This document shows positions 16,205-24,667 of a stretch of DNA of 36,703 nt, piece after piece. The notes below the pieces were generated by a model that did not search any database, was not told where the DNA came from, and saw nothing but the letters and a program-made list of their open reading frames with translations. Position numbers and translations under genes: made by a program. The number at the start of each line of letters is the position of its first letter. The first letter of the stretch is position 1. The stretch comes from Saprospiraceae bacterium (lineage in GTDB: Bacteria; Bacteroidota; Bacteroidia; Chitinophagales; Saprospiraceae): NCBI GenBank assembly GCA_027486765.1, contig JAIXOO010000403.1, forward strand, positions 1 to 36,703, read 5' to 3'.

Positions 16205-16903
16205 ATGATGAACGCAGATTATATGGTCTTTATGCTGATTGGTGGAGTCTTTTCTGTCATTGGCTTCATCGTTAGCGCTCGTTTAAAATCAAAATTCAAT
16301 CATTACAGCCAGATTCGGATTCGTTCTGGCTTGACGGGTAAAGAAATCGCGGAGGCGATGTTGCGCCACTACGGTGTCAATGACGTACAAGTCGTTGCTA
16401 CCCAAGGCATGTTAACCGACCACTACAATCCAGCTACCAAAACGGTGGCATTGAGTGAAGCGGTGTATGCGACCAATAGCATCGCTGCAGCTGCCGTTGC
16501 GGCACACGAGTGTGGGCACGCAGTACAACACGCCACGGCTTACAGCATGTTGAAATTGCGCTCAACCCTGGTGCCCATCGTCAACTTTTCAGCGATGACC
16601 CAGCAGTGGTTGTTGATCGGGTCATTCATGCTGATCAATACCATGCCACAACTTTTGCTGATCACCGCAATTGTTTTTGGGGTAACCGCTTTGTTCAGTT
16701 TCATCACGCTGCCTGTGGAGTTCGACGCCAGTCGCAGAGCTCTGGCCTGGCTTAATGAATCGGGGATGGCCCGTGGTGAAGAATACAATGGTGCCAAAGA
16801 TGCCTTGTGGTGGGCGGCCATGACTTATGTGGTTGCTGCGATTTCAGCGCTGGTCATGGTGGTGTATTTGCTGCTGCGGTATGCAGGAGCTTCGCGGAAT
16901 TAA
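16205..16903 (+). CDS. Membrane zinc metallopeptidase, YugP-like (Zn_peptidase_2 family)
   Basis: The 232-residue protein has an N-terminal membrane helix (residues 5-24), then SGLTGKEIAEAMLRHYGVNDVQV and the sequence DHYNPATKTVALSEAVY, the HEXXH zinc site AAHECGHAVQHA (His101, Glu102, His105), and three further hydrophobic segments. The order and length match the YugP/PF04298 family, neutral zinc metallopeptidases of the cytoplasmic membrane with no well-defined substrate. The start could also be the next codon (ATG at 16208). It follows serS by 49 bp and is ended by an intrinsic terminator at 16929-16977. Confidence 0.9.
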   Translation: MMNADYMVFMLIGGVFSVIGFIVSARLKSKFNHYSQIRIRSGLTGKEIAEAMLRHYGVNDVQVVATQGMLTDHYNPATKTVALSEAVYATNSIAAAAVAAHECGHAVQHATAYSMLKLRSTLVPIVNFSAMTQQWLLIGSFMLINTMPQLLLITAIVFGVTALFSFITLPVEFDASRRALAWLNESGMARGEEYNGAKDALWWAAMTYVVAAISALVMVVYLLLRYAGASRN

Positions 16904-16928
16904 GCAAGTAATATTCTGAACATTTTAT

Positions 16929-16977
16929 AAGCCAGAAAAAGGGGTGAATTTTCATTTCCTTTTTCTGGCTTTACTTT
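16929..16977 (+). terminator. Intrinsic terminator after the zinc peptidase
   Basis: AAGCCAGAAAAAGG (16929-16942) pairs with CCTTTTTCTGGCTT (16958-16971), a 14-bp stem with a 15-nt loop, followed closely by a T-run. It separates the serS-peptidase unit from frr. Confidence 0.8.
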
Positions 16978-17023
16978 TTCCCAAATTTTCCCGATTTTTG
17001 CCCTCGCAACAAAAATACTCGTA

Positions 17024-17590
17024 ATGACGCAGGAGGAAATAGACCTAATTATGGAAGATGCTGAGGAGCAAATGGACAAAGCCCTGGAGCACCTTAGAAT
17101 CGAATTGTCAAAAATCACTACGGGCAAAGCCAATCCGGCGATGCTTTCGGGTTTGATGGTAAACTATTATGGTGCGCCTACCCCGATGAATCAGGTGGCC
17201 AACGTAGCTACTTCGGATTCCCGTACCATTGTGATCCAGCCCTGGGAAAAATCCATGCTGGCCCACATTGAAAAATCTATTTTTGAAGCCAATTTGGGCG
17301 TAACGCCCATGAACGACGGGGTCGTGGTGCGCTTGTCTATTCCACCATTGACCGAAGAGCGCCGCCGCGATTTGGTCAAACGTTGTGCCAACTTGGGCGA
17401 AGAATCCAAGGTAGGTATCCGTGGTGGCCGCCGCGACGCGATCGAAGAGATCAAAAAAGCGGTAAAAAATGGCTTTTCAGAAGACTTGGGCAAAAAATTG
17501 GAGGATGACGCAGACAATCTTTCCAAAAAATTCATTGCCGCAGTGGATGAAATGGTCAAACAGAAGGAGAAAGACATTATGACAGTATAG
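17024..17590 (+). CDS. frr: Ribosome recycling factor
   Basis: The 188-residue protein splits post-termination ribosomes together with EF-G. It shows the RRF pattern: LEHLRIELSKITTGKANPAML at the start of the three-helix bundle (RRF usually has R-T-G-R/K-A here), VNYYGAPTPMNQVANV, the domain II segment IVIQPWEKSMLAHIEKSI, and the C-terminal helix with SIPPLTEERRRDLVK. The length is normal (about 185). In many bacteria it lies after pyrH; here pyrH is not in the window and frr sits between the zinc peptidase and rpmH. Its TAG stop codon contributes the first base of the following tandem-unit hairpin. Confidence 0.97.
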   Translation: MTQEEIDLIMEDAEEQMDKALEHLRIELSKITTGKANPAMLSGLMVNYYGAPTPMNQVANVATSDSRTIVIQPWEKSMLAHIEKSIFEANLGVTPMNDGVVVRLSIPPLTEERRRDLVKRCANLGEESKVGIRGGRRDAIEEIKKAVKNGFSEDLGKKLEDDADNLSKKFIAAVDEMVKQKEKDIMTV

Positions 17591-17696
17591 TTGAGAAGTT
17601 GAGGAGTTTAGAAGTTTAGGCTACCGCGAACGACGTGCACCTCAACTTCTAAACTCCTCAACTTCTCAACTTACCTTAAACTTCTCAACTTTTTTA
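17590..17696 (+). repeat. Tandem-unit hairpin, 8-bp units (GTTGAGAA type), frr-rpmH gap
   Basis: The left arm uses the last base of the frr stop codon: GTTGAGAA, GTTGAGGA, GTTTAGAA, GTTTAGGC (17590-17621). The right arm begins at 17641: CTCAACTT, CTAAACTC, CTCAACTT, CTCAACTT (to 17672), then a degenerate unit and another CTTCTCAACTT with a T-run (17681-17696). The T-run is followed at once by the -33 TTTG of the rpmH promoter. The loop contains GGCTACCGC (17619-17627), which recurs in the next hairpin and, reversed, in the rho leader. Confidence 0.85.
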
Positions 17697-17728
17697 TTTG
17701 GTCGTTTCCAAAGATACCCTTACATTTG
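17697..17728 (+). promoter_or_regulatory. rpmH promoter
   Basis: TTTG (17697-17700), a spacer of exactly 20 bp and TACATTTG (17721-17728) form the best promoter match in the window. The predicted RNA start is near 17735, leaving a leader of about 38 nt to the rpmH ATG at 17773. Confidence 0.7.
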
Positions 17729-17772
17729 CCCCACTTTTTAAAAGAGCCTGTGCGCAATAAAAGCAATATACA

Positions 17773-17928
17773 ATGAAAAGGACTTATCAACCATCCCGTC
17801 GCAAACGTGCCAACAAGCACGGCTTCCGGACTCGTATGAGCTCGAAGAACGGCCGCAGGGTATTGGCTGCACGCCGTGCCAAAGGTCGTCACAAGCTGAC
17901 GGTTTCTGACGAAAAGCGTCTGAAGTAG
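17773..17928 (+). CDS. rpmH: 50S ribosomal protein L34
   Basis: This 51-codon gene encodes a very basic protein beginning [20 protein letters not shown], followed by [20 protein letters not shown] and a C-terminal tail TVSDEKRLK. That is the complete L34 pattern; the usual length is 44-52 residues. L34 is a small protein of the large ribosomal subunit. In many bacteria rpmH is followed by rnpA; here rnpA is absent and the gene stands alone, with its own strong promoter and tandem-unit hairpins on both sides. Confidence 0.97.
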   Translation: MKRTYQPSRRKRANKHGFRTRMSSKNGRRVLAARRAKGRHKLTVSDEKRLK

Positions 17929-17933
17929 TTATA

Positions 17934-18047
17934 AATGATGAGTGATAAGTGAAGAATGATGAATGGCTACCGCAGTATTTTTGACTATGGATATAGTCTA
18001 AGTCGCAGCGGTAGCCATTTATCACTCATCACTCATCATTCATAACT
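17934..18047. repeat. Tandem-unit hairpin, 7-bp units (AGTGATG type), rpmH-TPR gap
   Basis: The left arm has heptamers AATGATG, AGTGATA, AGTGAAG, AATGATG (17934-17961) followed by AATGGCTACCGC (17962-17973). The right arm has GCGGTAGCCATT (18008-18019), then TATCACT, CATCACT, CATCATT, CATAACT (18020-18047). A second small hairpin, GACTAT-GGAT-ATAGTC, occupies the loop. The element starts 5 bp after the rpmH stop and ends 3 bp before the stop codon of the convergent TPR gene, so it may serve as a bidirectional terminator. Confidence 0.85.
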
Positions 18048-18050
18048 GCT

Positions 18051-19865
18051 TTACTGTATTTTATCTCCTCTCAGCAAGCGATACCGCTTTCTTGCCTCTA
18101 CCGCAAAGGTACTTCCTGAATAATCAATGAACAGTTGCTCGTACAAAATGGATGCCCGGTCTTTGTTGTTCAGTTGATTGACGTTTTCATACAATTCCGC
18201 CAGCGCAAACAGCGCATTATCCGCCCGAATTTCATCGGGGTAATTTTGGATGATCAGTTCGTACATCTTTCCAGCCTGTACGTAATCTCGTTTTTTGGTG
18301 TATACTTTGGCTTTGAGGTACCACACATCATCTTCCAAAGAGTGGTTGGGATATTCTTTAAGCAGTGAATCCAGTTTGCCGAATGCCTCGGTAAAGCGGT
18401 TTTGGAAAATCAACATGTCTGCCTCGGCGTAAAACTGCAAGGCTTTAGCAGTGGTATCCAGATTGAGGTTGTCGGCGATAAAAACCGACATGTCCAGGGC
18501 ATCGTTGGCAATGAGCTTCGCTGTAGATGCTTTGAGGATTTCAAATTGAGCCTGGGCCCATTCAAAATCACCTGAGTAGTACGCCAAACGAGCATTGCGG
18601 AAACGGGCTTCGTGACCCAGCACGTCATCTTTATACGACTTGTCCACCTGAGAGTACAATAAGGTAGACTCCCAAACTTCCGTTTTCATCAGGTAATAAT
18701 CGCCCAAGTTGAGCTTGGCCTGGCCCAACATCCCGGCAGAAATGCCCGGCAGGGTAATCAACTCCGAAAGAAGCGTGATGGATTTATCCAGATTATTCAG
18801 GTAAAGGGCTTCCAGGTCAGCTAGCTCCGTGATCAGCGCAGCGGTACCCCTGGATTTGCCATAATCGCTGATGAAGGTCTCGTATTGCTTTTCCAGTTCC
18901 AGCAATTCTTCGCGGCTGTAGTTGTAACCTTCCACCAGTTTGTTGCGGCGGCAACGCAGGAATTCCTGTTTGGAATCTACAAAAAACGGCGTCCCGGCCC
19001 CTTTCTCGATCACATATTGATAGGCTTCGATGGCCACATCGTAGTCCTTGTCATTGGCCGCGATTTGGGCCAATTGGTAAACCCGTAGGCCGTCCCCTTT
19101 TTGCTGTTTGTCGAGGGCGCGTACCTGCCGAAGCGCATTTTTGTAGTCTTTTTTCTGCAAAAATGCCCAGGCCAGCATATCGATGTACTGCACCGAGCCT
19201 GCATTGCTGGCGTTTTGAATGCGATCGTACAACTGTTGCTGCAATACATTCATGTCCTCTGGCGAGAGGTAGCGCTGGAAGATACTCTTGATGTTGTCGA
19301 CCCGCTCCGGAAAGGCATCCAGACTATTGAGGTATTGCTCGATCATTTTGCCCACATCTCCTTTGCGGCGATACAGGTCGGCCAGATTGTAGGAGAAAAA
19401 CTGGCGATCGTTGAGCATGGTTGCCCCTTTTTCGTAGGTCTCTACCGCCAAATCGTATTTATTGGCCGAACTAAAGGCATTGGCTAGTTTGCTCACCGCG
19501 TAACGGTCTTTGGGCAACTGGTCAATGGCTTTGCGGTATTGTTTTTTGGCTTCCTCTTCTTTGCCCTGTTGTTCGTACATCCGCCCGTAATTGACGTACA
19601 AGCGGCTGTCATTGGGGCGTTTGCGAATCTGCTTGAGCAAGCCACGTTCGAGTTCTTCGTAGCGTTGCAATTCCATCAGGCATTCGATATAGCGGTCAAA
19701 ATAATACTCGTTGTCATTGTCCTGGGTGTACAATTTTTCAAAAAGAATCACCGCTTTTTCAAATTCTCCGTCCGCCAGGTATTGCTGCGCCAATTTAGCA
19801 TCCTGGGCAAAGGACCATACTGCACTCAGCAGCAGTGCTGCTACAAATAAGCACATTCTTATCAT
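18051..19865 (-). CDS. Exported tetratricopeptide-repeat protein
   Basis: The product (604 residues from the ATG at 19865) has a signal peptide, MIRMCLFVAALLLSAVWSFA, followed by a chain of TPR units over almost its whole length: for example residues about 24-55 (QQYLADGEFEKAVILFEKLY), then YVNYGRMYEQQGKEEEAKKQYRKAI, SKLANAFSSANKYDLAVETYEKG and, near the end, KAKVYTKKRDYVQAGKMYELII and ALFALAELYENVNQLNNKDRASILYEQL. TPRs mediate protein-protein contact; in the periplasm of Bacteroidota such proteins are often parts of envelope complexes, but the partner is unknown. A GTG 9 bp upstream (19874) is a possible start; the ATG gives the cleaner signal peptide. It ends next to a tandem-unit hairpin shared with rpmH. 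Confidence 0.88.
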   Translation of the reverse strand: MIRMCLFVAALLLSAVWSFAQDAKLAQQYLADGEFEKAVILFEKLYTQDNDNEYYFDRYIECLMELQRYEELERGLLKQIRKRPNDSRLYVNYGRMYEQQGKEEEAKKQYRKAIDQLPKDRYAVSKLANAFSSANKYDLAVETYEKGATMLNDRQFFSYNLADLYRRKGDVGKMIEQYLNSLDAFPERVDNIKSIFQRYLSPEDMNVLQQQLYDRIQNASNAGSVQYIDMLAWAFLQKKDYKNALRQVRALDKQQKGDGLRVYQLAQIAANDKDYDVAIEAYQYVIEKGAGTPFFVDSKQEFLRCRRNKLVEGYNYSREELLELEKQYETFISDYGKSRGTAALITELADLEALYLNNLDKSITLLSELITLPGISAGMLGQAKLNLGDYYLMKTEVWESTLLYSQVDKSYKDDVLGHEARFRNARLAYYSGDFEWAQAQFEILKASTAKLIANDALDMSVFIADNLNLDTTAKALQFYAEADMLIFQNRFTEAFGKLDSLLKEYPNHSLEDDVWYLKAKVYTKKRDYVQAGKMYELIIQNYPDEIRADNALFALAELYENVNQLNNKDRASILYEQLFIDYSGSTFAVEARKRYRLLRGDKIQ

Positions 19866-19961
19866 GGGTACCACTTGAAATTGGTTGAGTAAAGCTCTAA
19901 AGATAAACGTTTGACAGATTAAAAACAGCAGCGAATGCCGATGTGTTGAAAAATGACCAAA

Positions 19962-20318
19962 TTATTTGCGCACAAAGTACTGGGGCAAAAGAGGAGCAAA
20001 CCAGGAAAAAATCCAGACCCCGATCAAACACCCAATCAAGTTGGCCAGCATATCAAACACGTCTAATTGCCTGCCGATAAAAAAGGCCTGTTGCAAAAAT
20101 TCAATGATGATGCCATAAGTTGTGCCCAAAATGACTGGCATATAAGCTCGCTTGAATCCATATTGTAACAAGAAAGCTAACAGGGCATAGGCTCCAGCAT
20201 GAGCAAATTTGTCGGGTTGAAACACCCACCAGGGTTTAGCAACCCCCATTTGGGGATGAGCAGAAAGGAACAGAATAATTAGCGCCCAAAAAAGCGCTGG
20301 TAGCAAGTACTTAAGCAT
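19962..20318 (-). CDS. VanZ-like membrane protein
   Basis: This 118-residue protein has four hydrophobic segments (residues about 3-20, 38-55, 60-78 and 90-110) and the conserved VanZ-like pattern: PDKFAHAGAYALLAFLLQYG, then GIIIEFLQQ and the RQLDVFDMLANLIGCLIG motif. VanZ-like proteins are small inner-membrane proteins; VanZ itself gives low-level teicoplanin resistance, but the chromosomal relatives have no settled function. The 97-bp gap to the TPR gene downstream holds no clear terminator, so both may be one transcript. Upstream is the 630-bp gap before the TonB receptor. Confidence 0.85.
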   Translation of the reverse strand: MLKYLLPALFWALIILFLSAHPQMGVAKPWWVFQPDKFAHAGAYALLAFLLQYGFKRAYMPVILGTTYGIIIEFLQQAFFIGRQLDVFDMLANLIGCLIGVWIFSWFAPLLPQYFVRK

Positions 20319-20420
20319 TTATCTTGATTTTTACCCCTTCAAAGTAGGACTTATCCCCGGTTTGAAGATCACAAAACCTTTTTTTTTTGGTTGAAAAATT
20401 TCAGGAATCGAAACTTTTTT

Positions 20421-20428
20421 TACATTTG
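20421..20428 (+). promoter_or_regulatory. -7 element in the vanZ-receptor gap
   Basis: TACATTTG (20421-20428) matches TAnnTTTG. The -33 region has no TTTG at the ideal distance; a TTG lies 27 bp upstream (20391-20393). An RNA beginning near 20435 would include the two hairpins at 20443-20467 and 20521-20566. Confidence 0.4.
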
Positions 20429-20434
20429 ATTAAC

Positions 20435-20566
20435 AAAAAAAGATGCCACGCAAAGTGTGCGTGGCATGCCAATACGGATTAGTATGAAAAAACTTTCTTA
20501 AATTCTTGTTTGTAATATCAAGAATGGGTTGTTGAGATTGCTCTTGACAATCCATTCTTTTTTTTG
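20435..20566 (+). ncRNA. Candidate small RNA with terminal terminator hairpin
   Basis: Between a consensus -7 element and a strong terminator there is about 130 bp without an open reading frame beyond a five-codon MKKLS. The 5' hairpin is ATGCCACGCA (20443-20452) with TGCGTGGCAT (20458-20467), a perfect 10-bp stem. The 3' hairpin is AAGAATGGGTTGT (20521-20533) with ACAATCCATTCTT (20548-20560), followed by T's to 20566, a full intrinsic terminator for the plus strand. No plus-strand gene lies upstream of this terminator (the nearest gene, vanZ-like, is on the minus strand), which is the main argument for an RNA gene. An alternative is that the first hairpin, which carries seven A on its left side, is a minus-strand terminator. 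Confidence 0.45.
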
Positions 20567-20948
20567 TTTGCTGACTCGAACACACTACGGCGCAGTGTTT
20601 ACTGTGGTAAACGTTTGGAAATTATTTGGTCGGTTTTAAAGTCTACCTCTACCAATAACGCCCAAGTTAGAATACTTTGGAACGTTCAATTTTTTTGGTG
20701 TAGATAAACTCTCAGGCAAGTCAGCCGGATGATTGTATTGTTAAAGACGACAAAGCAACATAAAAGTTGCATGCAAGTTGAATTTTTTTTTATTCAAAAC
20801 CGCAATTATCGACAGAATGCAGAATTGTTGCTATAAACGATAAAAGCTTGCACGGAAAAACCGGATTTGTCGTTCATTAACACCTGTACTTTTTAATAAA
20901 GTCTTAACTTTATCGCCAGTCTACATTGATTTAGAAAACATCCGGCAT
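20567..20948. other. AT-rich upstream region of the TonB receptor
   Basis: There is no credible gene in these 382 bp. Visible are a short perfect hairpin GTTTAC-TGTG-GTAAAC (20597-20612), a TTGAAT / ATTCAA hairpin around a T-run near 20780-20800, and TAACTTTA (20905-20912), a near match to the -7 consensus that would give the receptor mRNA a leader of about 30 nt. The short palindromes could be operator sites. Confidence 0.4.
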
Positions 20949-23900
20949 ATGATGCAAAGATTACTCCTGTGTTGCTTATTGTTTTTCGGTATCCTAGCGT
21001 TCTCTTTCGGCCAAACTTCTTTAAATGGTAAGGTTATCGATAAAGAGAACAAAGAACCTATCATCTTTGGCTCCGTTGCACTATATAAAAACGGTGTACA
21101 ACTCACCGGAGTAGATACCGATGAGAAAGGGAATTTCAACTTTCCCGATATCGATCCTGGTAATTACGACGTGGAGGTTTCCTATCTGGGCTACAAACAG
21201 AGCCGCGTAGCCAACATTAAGGTGTTGGCGGGTAAAGCCAATAAAGTGGAAGTTGAACTGGAATCCCAAGGTGGAATCGTCTTAGATGTGGTCAACATTA
21301 CCCAGTACCGCGTTCCACTCATCGAGCAGGACAACACCACTTCGGGGGGGGTCATTACCAGTGACCAAATCCGTAACCTGCCTATTCGCAACATCAATGC
21401 CATCGCAGCTACTACAGCGGGCTTGGCTTCTTCTGATGAAGGTAGAGCGATTACCGTAAGGGGCTCCCGGCCAACGAATACTGATTACATCATTGACGGC
21501 ATCCGGGTGCGGGGCAATCTCATTCCCGAAACGGAAATTGAACAGTTACAAGTAATTACCGGGGGTATGGAAGCCCAGTACGGTGACGTAACCGGAGGGA
21601 TCATCTCCATCACGACCAAGGGACCAGCCAGTGAGTTTACTGGTGGTGCAGAGGTTGAAAGCTCCAAGTTCTTGGACAATTTCAGCAATACGCTGGCTGG
21701 CCTCAACCTGAGTGGCCCCATACTCAAAAACAAACAGGGGCATTCCATTCTGGGCTATCGCTTTTCAGGTCGTTATACCGACCAGTTGGACGATAATCCT
21801 TCCTCCGTTTCCTTATTCCAGGTGAAACCGGAAAAATTACTGGAACTGGAAGCCAACCCCATCATCAATATCCAAGGTTCGCAACTGGTCAATGCCGACT
21901 TTTTGAAGTCCAATGACGTGAATGCCCTGCAAACCCGTCCAGATGAACGTTACAAAAGAGTGGACGTAACCGGGAAACTGGATTTTCGCCTGAACAAAGC
22001 CATTGATGTTTCTTTCAGTGGTTCGTACGCCGATGAAGAAGACCAGTTTACGCCAGGGGGCTGGCGTTTGCTCAATAGCCACAACAACCCTTTCAACAAT
22101 ACCACAACCTACCGGGGCGTAATGCGTTTTCGGCATCGACTGGGTGCCGCTGCAAATACACCCGGGCAAAGCAGCAATAGCAGCAAGTCTTTGATCCAAA
22201 ATGCTTCCTACACTTTGCAGTTTGGGTACGAAAAGACCAAAGGTGACGTAGCCGACGCGCGCCATGGCCAGAATTACTTCGAGTACGGTCATGTGGGCAA
22301 GTTCGACATCGAATGGGTGCCTACCTTTAACTTTGTATTTGATCGGGTCACCCAGACCAATGTGTTGCAACATACGGACTACCGTCAGGTGTTGCGCAAC
22401 TACACTCCCGGGGCTTCCAATCCGGTTTTGGCCAACTACAACAACGTGATGGGCCTGAACCAGAATGAAACCATCAATGCCCAAATCGGCCGGATTTTCA
22501 TTCCTGGCATTCAGGATGCTGGCTCGGTACTTGCACTGGGCAATTTTGTGGCACCCAATGGTTTGATTTCGGATGTGTATACGGGTTCCTGGGGCTTTCA
22601 CAGCAATGTTGGTTCGGTGTACAACCAGGCCAGCTTCAGCGACGGCGATCTGTATACTTTCCACGGGCGCACCAACTTTGACCTGGTGCCGGGCAACTCC
22701 GATCAGGGTCGCCACAACATCCAAATTGGTTTCATTTACGAGCAGCGTACCGACCGGGCTTACGTAGTCGCCCCACAAACCCTGTGGAACATTGCCCGCC
22801 AGCAAGCGAACAACCACATTCTGGGGATTGTAGACGGCGCCGAAAACATTGGCACCATTACCGATACCGTCAATGGCCAAGCTGTAACGCTGAACCTGCG
22901 CCAATTGTCGATTGCCCAAAACGAGGACAACAAATTTTACCGCTCAATCCGAGCCAAAAACAATATTCCGCTGACTGATTATGTCAACGTGGATGGGATG
23001 GATCCCAGTGAATTGAGTCTGAGCATGTTTTCCGCCAAAGAATTGAATGATCAGGGCATCATTCGGTATTATGGCTACGACTATTTGGGCAAACCTTTTG
23101 ATGGAACGTTCAACGATTTTTTCACGGCTACGGATGCCGACGGCGTGCGCACCTTCCCGGTAGCGCCCAACCGCCCCATCTATTCGGCTTTTTACATTCA
23201 GGACAAGTTCACCTTCCGCGACATCATTTTCCGTTTAGGCCTGCGGGTGGATCGGTATGATGCCAATACCAAGGTTTTGAAAGACCCTTACTCTTTGTAC
23301 GAAATCATCGGCGCGAGCGACTACCACGATCAGTTTGGTGGAGAACGCCCCGGTAACATTGGCGACGATTTTAAAGTATACCTCAATGATGCCGGCACCA
23401 ATGTAGAGGCTTATCGGGATGGCGACCAATGGTACCGCCCCAATGGTTCCCCGGTGAACAGTCCGATTGACATTTTTTCTGGTGGTTTGGTTTTCCCCAA
23501 ATACAAGGATGAAAATGCCACCAAAGTTTCCAACTACATCAAGTCTCGGGACTTCAATCCAGATGCATCGTTTGAAGATTATAAGGTACAGATCAACATC
23601 ATGCCGCGCTTGGCCTTCTCCTTCCCTATTTCGGAGGATGCCAACTTCTTCGCCCACTACGACATCCTGGTGCAACGCCCTGCAACCAATACCCTGGCAA
23701 CCGCCGTGGATTATTTCTACTTCACGGACAATCCCGGCGCCACCAAAAACAACCCCAACCTCAAGCCTGAGCGGACCATTGATTACGAGGTAGGGTTCCA
23801 ACAACGTTTGACTGAAACTTCCAAGTTAAAAGTTTCAGCTTATTACAAGGAAATCCGCAACTGGATTCAGCTGCGTACCTTCTTCCCTGTACCGATCATT

Positions 23901-24605
23901 ACGCAGTACACCACTTATGATAACCTGGATTTTGGTACGGTCAAAGGTTTCAGCTTTGAGTACGAACTGCGCCGTACGGGTAATGCTACCCTGAACGCCA
24001 ACTACACCTTACAATTTGCAGATGGTACGGGTTCAGATGCCAACTCGCAACGGGGCCTTACCAGCCGGGGTAACCTGCGCACCCTGTTCCCTCTTAACTA
24101 CGACGAACGCCACCGCATCAACCTCAACTTTGACTATCGTTTTTTCAAAGGACAGGCCATTCCTAAGTTTTTGGAAGATGCTGGTTTGAATGTACAGGCC
24201 GTTTCCGTTTCTGGGCGTCCTTATACAGCGGATCGTACTCCGTTGGAATTGGGGGGCACTCAAACCATTGGATCCATCAATGGTGCCCGCAAACCATGGA
24301 CCTTTACGATCAATGCCCGCATCGACAAAACGATCAACTTCAGCAAAGGCGCTGGCTTGAATCTCTATTGCCGGGTGTCCAATTTGCTGAACCGCCAAAA
24401 TGTGCTCAATGTTTATTCTGCAACGGGCTCGCCAACGGATGACGGCTTCCTTGCTTCAGCCAATGGCCAGGACAAACTGCGGAACATCCAGAACTCAGTT
24501 CGCGAAGTGGAAGCTTATTTGGCCTCCTACCAGTGGGCCATTCTCAATCCTGGACTCTATTCTTTGCCTCGGCGGATTTACATTGGTGCAATCTATAACT
24601 TTTAA
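20949..24605 (+). CDS. TonB-dependent outer-membrane receptor with carboxypeptidase-like N-terminal domain
   Basis: The 1218-residue protein has a signal peptide (MMQRLLLCCLLFFGILAFSFG), a CarboxypepD_reg-like beta domain at about residues 24-105 (LNGKVIDKENKEPIIFGSVALYKNG), a plug domain at about 115-230 (SDQIRNLPIRNINAIAATTAG, YIIDGIRVRG, GMEAQYGDVTGGIISITTKG), and a long beta-barrel ending in an aromatic-rich strand RRIYIGAIYNF. Such receptors import large substrates or act as surface platforms, energised by TonB-ExbBD. It is not followed by a SusD lipoprotein; the next genes are a giant exported protein and a PorV-like protein, so it is not a typical glycan system. The start could also be ATG 20952. 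The substrate is unknown. Confidence 0.93.
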   Translation: MMQRLLLCCLLFFGILAFSFGQTSLNGKVIDKENKEPIIFGSVALYKNGVQLTGVDTDEKGNFNFPDIDPGNYDVEVSYLGYKQSRVANIKVLAGKANKVEVELESQGGIVLDVVNITQYRVPLIEQDNTTSGGVITSDQIRNLPIRNINAIAATTAGLASSDEGRAITVRGSRPTNTDYIIDGIRVRGNLIPETEIEQLQVITGGMEAQYGDVTGGIISITTKGPASEFTGGAEVESSKFLDNFSNTLAGLNLSGPILKNKQGHSILGYRFSGRYTDQLDDNPSSVSLFQVKPEKLLELEANPIINIQGSQLVNADFLKSNDVNALQTRPDERYKRVDVTGKLDFRLNKAIDVSFSGSYADEEDQFTPGGWRLLNSHNNPFNNTTTYRGVMRFRHRLGAAANTPGQSSNSSKSLIQNASYTLQFGYEKTKGDVADARHGQNYFEYGHVGKFDIEWVPTFNFVFDRVTQTNVLQHTDYRQVLRNYTPGASNPVLANYNNVMGLNQNETINAQIGRIFIPGIQDAGSVLALGNFVAPNGLISDVYTGSWGFHSNVGSVYNQASFSDGDLYTFHGRTNFDLVPGNSDQGRHNIQIGFIYEQRTDRAYVVAPQTLWNIARQQANNHILGIVDGAENIGTITDTVNGQAVTLNLRQLSIAQNEDNKFYRSIRAKNNIPLTDYVNVDGMDPSELSLSMFSAKELNDQGIIRYYGYDYLGKPFDGTFNDFFTATDADGVRTFPVAPNRPIYSAFYIQDKFTFRDIIFRLGLRVDRYDANTKVLKDPYSLYEIIGASDYHDQFGGERPGNIGDDFKVYLNDAGTNVEAYRDGDQWYRPNGSPVNSPIDIFSGGLVFPKYKDENATKVSNYIKSRDFNPDASFEDYKVQINIMPRLAFSFPISEDANFFAHYDILVQRPATNTLATAVDYFYFTDNPGATKNNPNLKPERTIDYEVGFQQRLTETSKLKVSAYYKEIRNWIQLRTFFPVPIITQYTTYDNLDFGTVKGFSFEYELRRTGNATLNANYTLQFADGTGSDANSQRGLTSRGNLRTLFPLNYDERHRINLNFDYRFFKGQAIPKFLEDAGLNVQAVSVSGRPYTADRTPLELGGTQTIGSINGARKPWTFTINARIDKTINFSKGAGLNLYCRVSNLLNRQNVLNVYSATGSPTDDGFLASANGQDKLRNIQNSVREVEAYLASYQWAILNPGLYSLPRRIYIGAIYNF

Positions 24606-24667
24606 AAGATCGCAGCGCATCCGTCAGCATTAAACACAACATTTTGACTAGTAAACACTTATTACAT

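Noticed and set aside
21837-22919. 360-codon open frame on the minus strand inside the TonB receptor gene
   Set aside because: The plus strand encodes a continuous receptor with clear domains; the antisense frame has no recognisable domain and is a by-product of codon bias.
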